A stretch of 64,000 nt of DNA from JABCZH01 sp963803775 (GCA_963803775.1 CAWDNS010000007.1:558001-622000); one strand, 5' to 3'. Counted from the stretch's first letter, positions 56,582 to 63,479 are shown. Translations and numbers: made by a program. Notes: generated from the sequence alone by a model not told the origin.

Positions 56582-57037
56582 CTAACGACCGCCTCTCGCC
56601 TCCATCCAGCTCTGCAAAATCAAAACCGCCGCCATCTGATCCACCACTTCCCCTCTTCGCTTAATGGACATCTCTGTCTCGCGGAGCAGTCGGTTAGCTT
56701 GCGCCGAGGTCAGCCGTTCATCCCAAAGATGTACCGGCAACTTGAATCGCTTGCGGAGTTCATCGACAAAGACCCTCATCTTCTCCGCCTGGATTCCTTC
56801 AGCACCGCTCATCCGCAGCGGCAGCCCGACCACAATTTCAGACACGCCGTGTTCGAGGATGACTTTTTCGAGCGCCGCCAGATCGGTGCGCTTATTCCGG
56901 CGCTGAATAGTCTCAAGACCCTGCGCCGTAATCCCCAGCAGGTCCGATATGGCGACCCCGATTCGCCTGGAACCCACGTCCAAGCCCAGTACCCGCGATA
57001 GAGTCCGCCCTGCAGCGTCGGTTGGTAGGGATGGCAC
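56582..57037 (-). CDS. ruvX: Holliday junction resolvase-like RuvX (YqgF)
   Basis: About 151 residues if a GTG at 57037 starts it; the open frame extends upstream but that part crosses the divergent transporter start. LGLDVGSRRIGVAISD is the RNase H-like first strand with catalytic Asp, then EIVVGLPLRMSG, VHLWDERLTSAQA and MAAVLILQSW. It processes pre-16S rRNA and/or resolves junctions. mltG, its usual partner, lies about 3.6 kb downstream. Confidence 0.9.
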   Translation of the reverse strand: MPSLPTDAAGRTLSRVLGLDVGSRRIGVAISDLLGITAQGLETIQRRNKRTDLAALEKVILEHGVSEIVVGLPLRMSGAEGIQAEKMRVFVDELRKRFKLPVHLWDERLTSAQANRLLRETEMSIKRRGEVVDQMAAVLILQSWMEARGGR

Positions 57038-57119
57038 CTCGCGATTATATGTCGGGCAGAAAGCCGCGTTTTGGGCTACGATGTTTGCTTCTTGGCTCTG
57101 GTCTTCAGAGCGTGCATCC

Positions 57120-58208
57120 ATGGCAGACGACGAAATACAATTCGAACCCGAGGAACTCATCCCGCCGACAGCGCCGGAACCGCGTGCGAAGGCGCGCCGC
57201 CTGCACTGGTCGTTGAATATCATCGGAATCGCCGGCATCCTGGCGCTCTGCTATTACGGCGAAGCCATCCTGGCAGTCATGCTGATTTCTGTGCTCTTGG
57301 CGTTTGTGCTCGCCCCGGTAGTGGATTTCCTTTCCTGGCTGCACCTGCCTCGCGGCTTGGGGGCGTTTGTCGCCATTGCGCTACTCCTGACCGGAATCAT
57401 GACCATTGTCTACTACTCCTATAACAAGGCAGTGGTGCTCGTGCAGGATTTGCCCAAGTACACCACTCACCTGCGCGAGGACGTTCTGCGCTTTAGCAAG
57501 CAGGCCGAGAGTCTGGAAACTCTCGGAGAGGAGTCCGAGGAGAAAGACGTGATCAAAGTCCGCGCCGCGACCGGACCGAGCGACTTGCTCACCCGCGGTT
57601 TCGGATCCGCCGGCACCCTCCTCCTGGCTTGCTCTTTCGTTCCCTTCCTGACCTTCTTCATGCTGACTTGGCAGCAGCATGTGCGCTCGGCCACCGTCAT
57701 GCTCTTTCCCTTGGAGAGCCGCAATACCGTCTACGTCACCCTGGGATTGATCTCAGCCATGATTCGCAGTTTCATGGTGGGCAATGTGCTGATCGGTTTG
57801 GCTCTGGGCGCCGTCAGCACTTTGATATTCGGACTTCTGCACCTGCCCTTTTTCTATTTCGTCGGCTTCATCAGTGGATTCCTGAGCTTGGTTCCTTATA
57901 TGGGTCTGCTGCTCGCGATCGTGCCTCCGGTTTTTGTCGGCCTCGGACATGTCGAGGTCACCGACCTCTTAACCATCGTCGTCACCGTTTTAGGGCTACA
58001 CATGATCGCCTTGAATGTCCTTTATCCCAAGTTTTTGGGTAACCGGCTCCAACTGAATCCATTAGCCGTAACTATGAGCTTGCTGGTTTGGGGCAGTTTG
58101 TGGGGAGCCATGGGACTGCTTCTGGCCATCCCCATTACCGGCGCCATGAAGATCGTCTTTGACCATGTGGAGTCTTTGAAACCCTACGGCGCCTGGCTGG
58201 GCGAGTAG
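57120..58208 (+). CDS. AI-2E family transporter (PerM/TqsA-like)
   Basis: About 362 residues from ATG 57120. It has eight predicted helices, an N-terminal pair (IIGIAGILALCYYGEAILAV), a soluble loop, and the later motifs VGFISGFLSLVPYMGLLLAI and NVLYPKFLGNRLQLNPLAV. Members export AI-2 or serve as Na/H antiporters. Divergent from ruvX; its start lies within the open frame upstream of ruvX. Confidence 0.92.
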   Translation: MADDEIQFEPEELIPPTAPEPRAKARRLHWSLNIIGIAGILALCYYGEAILAVMLISVLLAFVLAPVVDFLSWLHLPRGLGAFVAIALLLTGIMTIVYYSYNKAVVLVQDLPKYTTHLREDVLRFSKQAESLETLGEESEEKDVIKVRAATGPSDLLTRGFGSAGTLLLACSFVPFLTFFMLTWQQHVRSATVMLFPLESRNTVYVTLGLISAMIRSFMVGNVLIGLALGAVSTLIFGLLHLPFFYFVGFISGFLSLVPYMGLLLAIVPPVFVGLGHVEVTDLLTIVVTVLGLHMIALNVLYPKFLGNRLQLNPLAVTMSLLVWGSLWGAMGLLLAIPITGAMKIVFDHVESLKPYGAWLGE

Positions 58209-58377
58209 GCGGCAAGCTACTCTGCGCTAGGGAGTTAGCTGCCGCGCCCCCAAAATGCCCGTGGTTCGGCCTTTCCCAAGGTTTGGAGCCTAACGGCTCA
58301 ATTGCCTTTCCCCCCTGTTTTCGATAGCATAAGAAGGTGCTGTTCTTCAGGTTCTGTGCTTCCCAGGGTGGTTCCTC

Positions 58378-58914
58378 ATGTTAAGCAGCGACGGCAGTTT
58401 CCACATAGGCGACAAAGTTGTTTATCCCAACCATGGGGTTGGGGTTATTGAGCAGATCAGTTCTCGGACTATTGGTGAGACCGTGGAACAGTTTTATCTG
58501 TTGAAGATCAAAGCCAGCAGCCTCAAGGTTATGGTTCCGTTCCACAACGTGAACATGGTCGGATTGAGGCGGGTGATTAAGAACGGGGACATCCAGAAAA
58601 TCGTTGATTTTCTGCAGGATGGCTCGGCCGACAGCAACGCCGACTGGAAATATCGTTATAAAGAGAACTCCGAGCGCATGCGCACCGGGTCGTTGCTCGA
58701 AGTCGCGGTGGTGCTGAAAGGTCTGATCGCGCTCAACCAAGCCAAGGCACTTTCATTTCGGGAAAAGAAGATGCTGGAGCGCGCCCGCTACCTGCTGGTC
58801 AGCGAGCTGGCCATGGCCAAAAACTGCGAAGAGCCGATGGTCGAAGAGTTGCTCGGTAAGGCCCTGAGCAAAAATGGCCTGCGCTTCCCGGAAGCTTCCG
58901 AATTTCAAGCCTAA
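58378..58914 (+). CDS. CarD family transcriptional regulator
   Basis: 178 residues: an N-terminal RNA-polymerase-interacting domain (GDKVVYPNHGVGVIEQISSR, FYLLKIKASSLKVMVPFHNV) and a helical DNA-binding domain with SFREKKMLERARYLLVSELA. CarD/CdnL stabilises open complexes at rRNA and other promoters. It precedes greA by about 105 nt, with a long inverted repeat between. Confidence 0.93.
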   Translation: MLSSDGSFHIGDKVVYPNHGVGVIEQISSRTIGETVEQFYLLKIKASSLKVMVPFHNVNMVGLRRVIKNGDIQKIVDFLQDGSADSNADWKYRYKENSERMRTGSLLEVAVVLKGLIALNQAKALSFREKKMLERARYLLVSELAMAKNCEEPMVEELLGKALSKNGLRFPEASEFQA

Positions 58915-58921
58915 AGGCATC

Positions 58922-58987
58922 AACCACAAAGGACACGAAGGAAACCCTTGGCGATCACCTTTGTGAGCCTTTGTGTCCTTTGTGGTT
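58922..58987. repeat. 20-bp inverted repeat between carD and greA
   Basis: AACCACAAAGGACACGAAGG (58922-58941) pairs with CCTTTGTGTCCTTTGTGGTT (58968-58987) at 19 of 20 positions, loop 26 nt. This is a common dispersed sequence in these genomes and may end transcription from carD. Confidence 0.65.
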
Positions 58988-59019
58988 AATTGGTTTCCGA
59001 GGTTTATAATTCTCCTCGC

Positions 59020-59496
59020 ATGACTGAGTTGATCAAGAGAAAGCTCCAGGACGAGATGAACGCCCTGGAACACGAGTTGATTCACGATCTCCCCAAGGAG
59101 ATCAAGAAGGCCGCTGCCCTCGGCGACCTCAGCGAAAACGCCGAATATCATATGGCCAAGCAGCGCCAGGAGTTCGTCAAGGCGCGGCTTCGCCAACTCG
59201 GCAAACGCATGGCCGACCTGTCGCTTATCAATATGGACAACATTCCTAAGGACAGAGTGGGACTCGGCTCGACCGTCAAGGTTTACGACAACACCAAGAA
59301 TGAAGAAATGGAATACAAGCTGGTGACCAGCGAAGAATCGGACGTCGCTACGGGAAAGATCTCGACCAGTTCGCCTATTGGCCGCGCGCTTCTCAATAAG
59401 AAGGTTGGGGAAACGGCCAGCGTGGTTACGCCTAACGGCAAACGCGAGTTGGATATTCTGACTTTGATCACTATCCATGACGAGGCCAAAGTCTGA
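59020..59496 (+). CDS. greA: transcription elongation factor GreA-like
   Basis: 158 residues from ATG 59020; a start ten codons earlier lacks support. The N-terminal coiled coil (EIKKAAALGDLSENAEYHMAK) carries the acidic tip, and the C-terminal domain has GLGSTVKVYDN and ISTSSPIGRALLNKKVGE. It rescues backtracked RNA polymerase by stimulating transcript cleavage. Confidence 0.93.
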   Translation: MTELIKRKLQDEMNALEHELIHDLPKEIKKAAALGDLSENAEYHMAKQRQEFVKARLRQLGKRMADLSLINMDNIPKDRVGLGSTVKVYDNTKNEEMEYKLVTSEESDVATGKISTSSPIGRALLNKKVGETASVVTPNGKRELDILTLITIHDEAKV

Positions 59497-59533
59497 TGAC
59501 ACGGGCTTTCTAACATGGCCATGGCTTACTAAT

Positions 59534-60166
59534 ATGACCTGGACCTCAGCTTTCGGACGGGCTTGCGGCAAGCTGCTGAATATCATTGTGCGCTGGCTGG
59601 CGCTGTCGCGGATCAATCCCAATGTGCTGACCTTCATGGGACTGGTGGTCAACACCATCGCCGCCATTCTTTTCGGATACGCCAACAGCGACAATCAAGT
59701 CCGCATGTTCCGCTTGGCCGGCCTGGTCATCATCGGCTCCGGCTTTTTCGATCTGGTGGACGGCGAGGTCGCCCGCGCCACTAACCGCGTCACCCGCTTC
59801 GGCGGCTTCTTCGATTCCGTCATCGACCGCTACAGTGACGCTTCCCAATTCCTCGGACTGCTGGTGTTCTACGCCCGCGGCGAGCGCTTTGTGTACGTAG
59901 TGCTGGCGGCGTTCGTCATGGTCAGCGCCATCATGGTCAGCTATACCCGGGCGCGCGCCGAGTCGCTGATCGGGTCCTGCCGCGTAGGATTTCTCGAGCG
60001 TCCCGAACGGCTGGTGCTGGTGATCATCGGGGCTTTATTCAATCGCATGGCACCGGTGCTGTGGCTGATCGCCGTGCTTTCGACGATTACCGTTATTCAT
60101 CGCATGCGCTACACCTGGACTCGCACCCAAGATTCGCCGGTCGGGGCGAAGGAGCAGGCAGCGTAG
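59534..60166 (+). CDS. CDP-alcohol phosphatidyltransferase
   Basis: About 210 residues from ATG 59534. The catalytic motif DLVDGEVARATNRVTRFGGF...DSVIDRYSD carries the D-x2-DG-x2-AR-x8-G-x3-D-x3-D pattern, within a multi-helix membrane protein. It moves a phosphatidyl group from CDP-diacylglycerol to an alcohol such as inositol, glycerol phosphate or another. The acceptor cannot be told. It follows greA by 37 nt. Confidence 0.93.
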   Translation: MTWTSAFGRACGKLLNIIVRWLALSRINPNVLTFMGLVVNTIAAILFGYANSDNQVRMFRLAGLVIIGSGFFDLVDGEVARATNRVTRFGGFFDSVIDRYSDASQFLGLLVFYARGERFVYVVLAAFVMVSAIMVSYTRARAESLIGSCRVGFLERPERLVLVIIGALFNRMAPVLWLIAVLSTITVIHRMRYTWTRTQDSPVGAKEQAA

Positions 60167-60170
60167 TGAA

Positions 60171-60220
60171 TGTAGGCGCGGGCGTCCTCGCCCGTGCAAG
60201 CAGAGCGAAGCTCCGCAGCC
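60171..60220. repeat. REP-like palindrome (TGTAGGCGCGGGCGTCCTCG type)
   Basis: TGTAGGCGCGGGCGTCCTCG followed by CCCGTGCA and AGAGCGAAGCTCCGC, matching elements at 54894 and inside the gene at 43190. It marks the left end of the accessory region. Confidence 0.65.
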
Positions 60221-60296
60221 TAAGTACCCATTCCCGATTCGGAATCCACTCCCAATTTAATTTCTCCCATCCGCCAATTCTCGGCTTTCCAAGCAA

Positions 60297-60302
60297 TACA
60301 AT
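60297..60302 (+). promoter_or_regulatory. possible -10 element of the tRNA-like gene
   Basis: TACAAT lies 22 nt upstream of the tRNA 5' end; no good -35 is found 16-17 nt further upstream. Confidence 0.3.
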
Positions 60303-60323
60303 TTTCGTGTGGTAGGCAGCGTT

Positions 60324-60410
60324 GGAGGGTGTTACCAGTCGGTACTGGACGCTGTTCGCCAAACAGTCGAGTGGCCTTTCAGCCACTAGGGTTCAACTCC
60401 CTCGCCCTCC
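60324..60410 (+). tRNA. unusual type II tRNA (allo-tRNA-like, 8/4 acceptor/T stems, anticodon GCC)
   Basis: It folds as a full cloverleaf. Acceptor GGAGGGTG (60324-60331) pairs with CGCCCTCC (60403-60410): 8 bp with one G-U. The D arm is CCAGT/ACTGG closed by a CGGT loop, as in tRNA-Sec. The anticodon stem 60351-60355/60363-60367 has loop TCGCCAA, anticodon GCC, with C rather than U at position 33. The variable arm is 6 bp (60370-60375/60382-60387). The T stem AGGG/CCCT is only 4 bp around loop TTCAACT. The 12-bp acceptor branch is that of described allo-tRNAs. The next base, U at 60411, would be the discriminator, and no CCA is encoded. Confidence 0.8.
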
Positions 60411-60437
60411 TCTGTCACTCGACTTCAACGAATGTGC

Positions 60438-60465
60438 TTGACATTGTCTTTCACGGAACTAACAT
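60438..60465 (+). promoter_or_regulatory. promoter of antisense RNA 1
   Basis: TTGACA (60438-60443) and TAACAT (60460-60465) are separated by 16 nt. A start about 7 nt further on would put the RNA 5' end at about 60472, exactly where pairing to the tRNA begins. Confidence 0.65.
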
Positions 60466-60471
60466 AGAAGG

Positions 60472-60538
60472 TGTTTGGCGAACGGTGTCCAGTACCAATT
60501 TTGCAGCCCCGGTGATGAGCCGGGGCTCTGGTGTTTTT
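60472..60538 (+). ncRNA. antisense small RNA 1 against the tRNA-like gene
   Basis: TGTTTGGCGAAC...TCCAGTACC (60472-60496) is complementary to tRNA positions 60341-60365, covering the D loop, D stem 3' half, anticodon stem and loop. Of 25 bases, 23 pair canonically and the other two form G-U wobbles. Part of it can fold with loop TGGCG facing the anticodon loop CGCCA, allowing a kissing start. A terminator follows at 60505-60538. The RNA is about 67 nt. Confidence 0.6.
60505..60538 (+). terminator. intrinsic terminator of antisense RNA 1
   Basis: AGCCCCGG TGATGAG CCGGGGCT (60505-60527) is an 8-bp GC-rich stem, followed by CTGG and TGTTTTT. Identical stem to the second unit at 60607. Confidence 0.75.
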
Positions 60539-60552
60539 ACGTCTCGCGTGCC

Positions 60553-60580
60553 TTGACAACACCGCCGACAGAGTTATTCT
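60553..60580 (+). promoter_or_regulatory. promoter of antisense RNA 2
   Basis: TTGACA (60553-60558) and TATTCT (60575-60580) with a 16-nt spacer, the same architecture as the first unit. Confidence 0.6.
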
Positions 60581-60587
60581 TGAATCT

Positions 60588-60638
60588 ATAGACGGCGTCC
60601 AGTATCAGCCCCGGCTCGCTGCCGGGGCTTTCGTGTTT
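60588..60638 (+). ncRNA. antisense small RNA 2 against the tRNA-like gene
   Basis: ACGGCGTCCAGTATC (60592-60606) pairs with tRNA 60341-60355: 13 canonical pairs and 2 wobbles in 15, covering the D arm 3' half and anticodon stem 5' side but not the loop. The terminator stem AGCCCCGG/CCGGGGCT (60607-60629) with TTTCGTGTTT follows. About 50 nt. It looks like a diverged duplicate of unit 1. Confidence 0.5.
60607..60638 (+). terminator. intrinsic terminator of antisense RNA 2
   Basis: AGCCCCGG CTCGCTG CCGGGGCT then TTTCGTGTTT. Stem identical to that at 60505. Confidence 0.7.
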
Positions 60639-60858
60639 CCGGGAAACTTATCTTCTCAACTACATGATCCGCAACCCGCGCTTCTTCCCCGCCCGATAGG
60701 TGCCAATCCCGCTGGTCCAACCTAAGTAGCCCGGGCGCTGGGTGCCGTTTTCCGCACCCTCCCGCGTAACCGCTGGGCAACACTTGCCAAGTGCGGCGGA
60801 AAGAAGTCTAATACCGCAGCGAGACATGGCTGCCCAGAACACTCCGAGATAAGCCAAC

Positions 60859-61593
60859 ATGAAACAGTACGAGGCAGTAATCGAGGTCATGGAACGAAAT
60901 GGTGGCTATGCAACGTTGAGCTACCTTTACAACCACGTTTTCGCGCTCACTAACTGCAACTGGAAAACGAAGACTCCGTTCGCTAGCATTCGTCGAATTG
61001 TTCAGGATGACCGCTTTTTCTACAAGATCAGGCCTGGCCTTTGGGCGTTGAGGAGTCATCAGGATGCCGTCACCAATAAGTTATTCGAGAGTGAGAGCCC
61101 TAGCGTCAAGAAACAAGAGGAATTCGATCATTCGTACTACCAGGGGCTACTGATCGAAATTGGCAACACCAAGTCCCTCACGACTTTTATCCCCAATCAG
61201 GATAAGAACAGAAAGTTCCTTTCGCGAAGGCTCGGGGACGTTGCCACGGCGAAAGAATTCCCAGCGTTTACCTACGACCGCCTACTTAGAAGGGGCAGGA
61301 CGATCGACGTGACTTGGCTTAACAGGCGGGGCTTTCCTCACAGTTTCTTTGAAGTCGAACATTCCACGGACATAAATAATTCCCTCCTTAAATTCGTCGA
61401 GTTCCAAGATTTTAGTGTCAGCTTCAACATCGTGGCTCATGAGAGAAGAACCAGAGAGGTCGGTGCCAAGTTGGGGTACTCGGCTTTCGACGAAATTAGG
61501 TGGCGAGTCAAGGTTATTACGTATGATGAGCTGTCGGAGGCTCACACAAAATCTGCCGAAGCAGCGATAGCAATGGCGCGAGTCGGGTTGTGA
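60859..61593 (+). CDS. winged-helix + PD-(D/E)XK-like putative nuclease
   Basis: 244 residues. The N-terminal 65 residues (VMERNGGYATLSYLYNHVF, then FASIRRIVQDDRFFYKIRPG) resemble a HARE-type winged helix. After a linker, RTIDVTWLNRRGFPHSFFEVEHSTDINNS gives an Asp and an ExE like a restriction-enzyme-like core, as in a family of restriction-linked proteins. It probably cuts or binds nucleic acid. Codon use is more AT-rich than its neighbours. It shares 4 bases (GTGA) with the next gene. Confidence 0.6.
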   Translation: MKQYEAVIEVMERNGGYATLSYLYNHVFALTNCNWKTKTPFASIRRIVQDDRFFYKIRPGLWALRSHQDAVTNKLFESESPSVKKQEEFDHSYYQGLLIEIGNTKSLTTFIPNQDKNRKFLSRRLGDVATAKEFPAFTYDRLLRRGRTIDVTWLNRRGFPHSFFEVEHSTDINNSLLKFVEFQDFSVSFNIVAHERRTREVGAKLGYSAFDEIRWRVKVITYDELSEAHTKSAEAAIAMARVGL

Positions 61594-61856
61594 TAATTCC
61601 TAACGAGAAACGCCGACCTAGAAGGAAGTCAGACCGATCGCTAGTCAGGAAGCCCCGCCAGGTCACCGAATTTCCCGACGAGGGGAACGTTGCTCCCGAA
61701 TGGCATGAGTTTCGATGTGAGACTTGCAGAGAGGAATATTCTGCCTTCGTCACGAAGCGGGAGCTTGTAAACCCCTTCATTCGCCTCTGCGTGTGTTGTG
61801 AGGCCATTGCGTTACAGGTTCTAAAGAAGGCGAGAATCGACTCTTACGACGCATGA
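61590..61856 (+). CDS. small Cys-rich (zinc-ribbon-like) protein
   Basis: About 88 residues, GTG start overlapping the upstream stop in GTGA, so translation is coupled to the nuclease-like gene. Basic N-terminus (EKRRPRRKSDRSLVRKPRQ), then FRCETCREEYSAF and LCVCCEAIAL form two CxxC pairs, a likely zinc ribbon. Probably a partner of the upstream protein; no family assigned. Confidence 0.6.
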   Translation: MIIPNEKRRPRRKSDRSLVRKPRQVTEFPDEGNVAPEWHEFRCETCREEYSAFVTKRELVNPFIRLCVCCEAIALQVLKKARIDSYDA

Positions 61857-61920
61857 CGCGCTCACCTTGTGATGACGCCTACGTGCCTTGGCGCCCCTGT
61901 CCAGGCCCGTTTCCGGTTAT

Positions 61921-61971
61921 CAATTCAAGGTCAAAGTCAAAGGCGACGGACAAGAGTGTCCGTCCCACACG
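61921..61971 (+). repeat. REP-like palindrome left of transposase
   Basis: GACGGACAAGAGTGTCCGTC is a near-perfect palindrome with a CCCACAC tail and a preceding AAGGTCAAAGTCAAAG motif. Opposite in orientation to the copies at 62104 and 62636. Confidence 0.7.
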
Positions 61972-62103
61972 GACAGCTCAAACATGCCCGGAGGCTCTAT
62001 TTTCCGTCGATCAGTATTGGGCCAAACATCTTCGTGGACCGGGGGTGTCGCCGCCACGAGGTGTTCAGCCGTCACAGACAAGATTGCAGCCCAATGCGAT
62101 GCT

Positions 62104-62141
62104 CGTGTGGGGCGGACACTCTTGTCCGCCGCTTTTGACGC
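62104..62141 (-). repeat. REP-like palindrome directly before transposase
   Basis: GTGTGGGGCGGACACTCTTG then TCCGCCGCTTTTGAC. Its reading through in the transposase frame gives the RVGRTLLSAAFD peptide often seen in acidobacterial annotation. Confidence 0.7.
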
Positions 62142-62151
62142 TGGTTTCCCT

Positions 62152-62667
62152 GTGCCCAAACCGATTGCTCTCGATAGATTGTACGAATACCGCCGGAAGC
62201 TGTCTCATTATCAGAAAGCTGACCGACCGCTATTCGTGACGTTTCGCAAGGGCAGCCGAGCCCCTTTTCCGCCGGAGGCACGGGACGCTGTCCTCCATCA
62301 CTGTTTGCATGATCACGGGAGGCGCTATCAACTTCATGCGGCGGTCGTGATGCCGGAGCACCTGCACTTGCTGCTGACGCCGTTGCGCGATGAGAAGGGC
62401 TGGCCTTTCGCTTTGCCCTTAATCCTGAAATTGCTCAAGGGAACGTCAGCTCGGAGTGTCAATAAGCTCTTCGGGTCGGGCGGGCCTGTCTGGCAGGAAG
62501 AGTCGCTCGACCACGTACTGAGGTCACGGGGGAGTTTCGAACAGAAACTGGAGTACATACGGCAGAACCCTGTACGACGTGGACTGGTGGCGAAACCTGA
62601 GGACTATCCGTGGCTCTGGGTCGAGCAAAGCTTGTGTAGGGCGGACACTCTTGTCCGCCGCAGTTGA
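62152..62667 (+). CDS. REP-associated tyrosine transposase (RAYT, Y1_Tnp)
   Basis: About 171 residues from GTG 62152; the frame is open to 61888 but that part is repeat sequence. The body has RPLFVTFRKGSRAPFP, HHCLHDHGRRYQLHAAVVMPEHLHLLLTPL (HUH metal pair HLH) and LEYIRQNPVRRGLVAKPEDYPW (RAYT tail, with the Tyr on the preceding helix). Its stop lies inside the next palindrome. RAYTs nick REP palindromes and spread them; copies of the cognate palindrome flank it closely on both sides. Confidence 0.85.
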   Translation: MPKPIALDRLYEYRRKLSHYQKADRPLFVTFRKGSRAPFPPEARDAVLHHCLHDHGRRYQLHAAVVMPEHLHLLLTPLRDEKGWPFALPLILKLLKGTSARSVNKLFGSGGPVWQEESLDHVLRSRGSFEQKLEYIRQNPVRRGLVAKPEDYPWLWVEQSLCRADTLVRRS

Positions 62668-62680
62668 GGTTGCTTTTGAC
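62636..62680 (-). repeat. REP-like palindrome overlapping transposase stop
   Basis: GTAGGGCGGACACTCTTGTC then CGCCGCAGTTGA; the TGA is the transposase stop. Same orientation as the 62104 copy. Confidence 0.7.
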
Positions 62681-62737
62681 GTTTGGTGGACAGTGGTCGA
62701 CAACATCAACTTCACGATCAACCCGAACTGCAACGGG

Positions 62738-62775
62738 CGACGGACAAGAGTGTCCGTCCGACACGAAACCGGAAT
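62738..62775 (+). repeat. REP-like palindrome right of transposase
   Basis: GCGACGGACAAGAGTGTCCG then TCCGACACG, in the orientation of the 61921 copy. With the others it makes an inverted pair around the transposase. Confidence 0.65.
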
Positions 62776-62920
62776 GGGAATTTGTCGTCCGATTCCCGCT
62801 TTGGACCTCGACTGTGGAAAATCTTGTCAATATGGCGAAATTACACGAAACGGTCTATCCACTTAGAAGCATGGACAATATAAAATTCGAAATCGTGTCT
62901 CACTTACCCTTTCGAATTGC

Positions 62921-62981
62921 TATAATTTAGATATAGGGTAATAACTCGAAGGCGCGGCCTGACGGCTGCGCCTTTTTCTTT
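62921..62981 (+). ncRNA. short promoter-terminator unit upstream of nuclease gene
   Basis: A consensus -10 TATAAT at 62921 is followed about 25 nt later by a hairpin (GGCGCGGC / GCTGCGCC, 62951-62972) and TTTTTCTTTT. The -35 is weak. It gives either a small RNA of about 45-50 nt or a leader that attenuates the gene starting at 62995. Confidence 0.45.
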
Positions 62982-62994
62982 TGGGGAGTTAGTC

Positions 62995-63474
62995 ATGAGC
63001 GATGCGGTAAATCACATTAAGAATCCGAAGCGGCGGGGGGAGTGGGCTGAGTTGCGGTTTATGGCTGATGCGGCGCAGCACGGGCTGGTCGTCTCTAAGC
63101 CGTGGGGGGATTCGGAGCGCTATGACGTGGGAGTTGAGCATAACGGACAGTATCGGCGGGTGCAGGTGAAGTCGGTGATGTGCCACAAGGGGGCGTCGTA
63201 TCGCTGCGGGATTGGTAGCCGCGGAACTTTTCGCGCTTACAAGAACGACGAGTTGGACTTTTTCGCGATCTTTATTGTTCCGGAGGAGCTGTGGTACATC
63301 GTGCCAGTGCGGGCGGCACTGGAGACGGGGAACCAGACGATTTGTCTGACTCCGTCGCGGAAGAGGAACCGGTATGAAGTTTACAGAGATGCCTGGAATT
63401 TGTTGCTTAATCGGCGTTGGGGGACGGGTGGGAGTGAGGTGGTGATCGATGGCGAAGTTTTTCAGGTGGGGTGA
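62995..63474 (+). CDS. PD-(D/E)XK endonuclease-like protein (group I intron homing-type, PDDEXK_5)
   Basis: 159 residues from ATG 62995 after GGGGAG. The catalytic stretch KRRGEWAELRFMADAAQHG, then SERYDVGVEHNG and VQVKSV gives the E...D...QVK pattern of the PDDEXK_5 family, first described in intron homing enzymes. No intron is visible around it. It may be a solitary nuclease, and its leader holds a terminator. Next to the transposase palindromes. Confidence 0.75.
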   Translation: MSDAVNHIKNPKRRGEWAELRFMADAAQHGLVVSKPWGDSERYDVGVEHNGQYRRVQVKSVMCHKGASYRCGIGSRGTFRAYKNDELDFFAIFIVPEELWYIVPVRAALETGNQTICLTPSRKRNRYEVYRDAWNLLLNRRWGTGGSEVVIDGEVFQVG

Positions 63475-63479
63475 GAAGT

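Noticed and set aside
60324..60410. Selenocysteine tRNA
   Set aside because: The D arm and 8-bp acceptor fit, but the anticodon is GCC not TCA, the T stem is 4 bp and no selA/selB genes are visible.
61888..62151. N-terminal extension of the transposase
   Set aside because: The sequence is made of the REP palindromes and is unlike RAYT N-termini.
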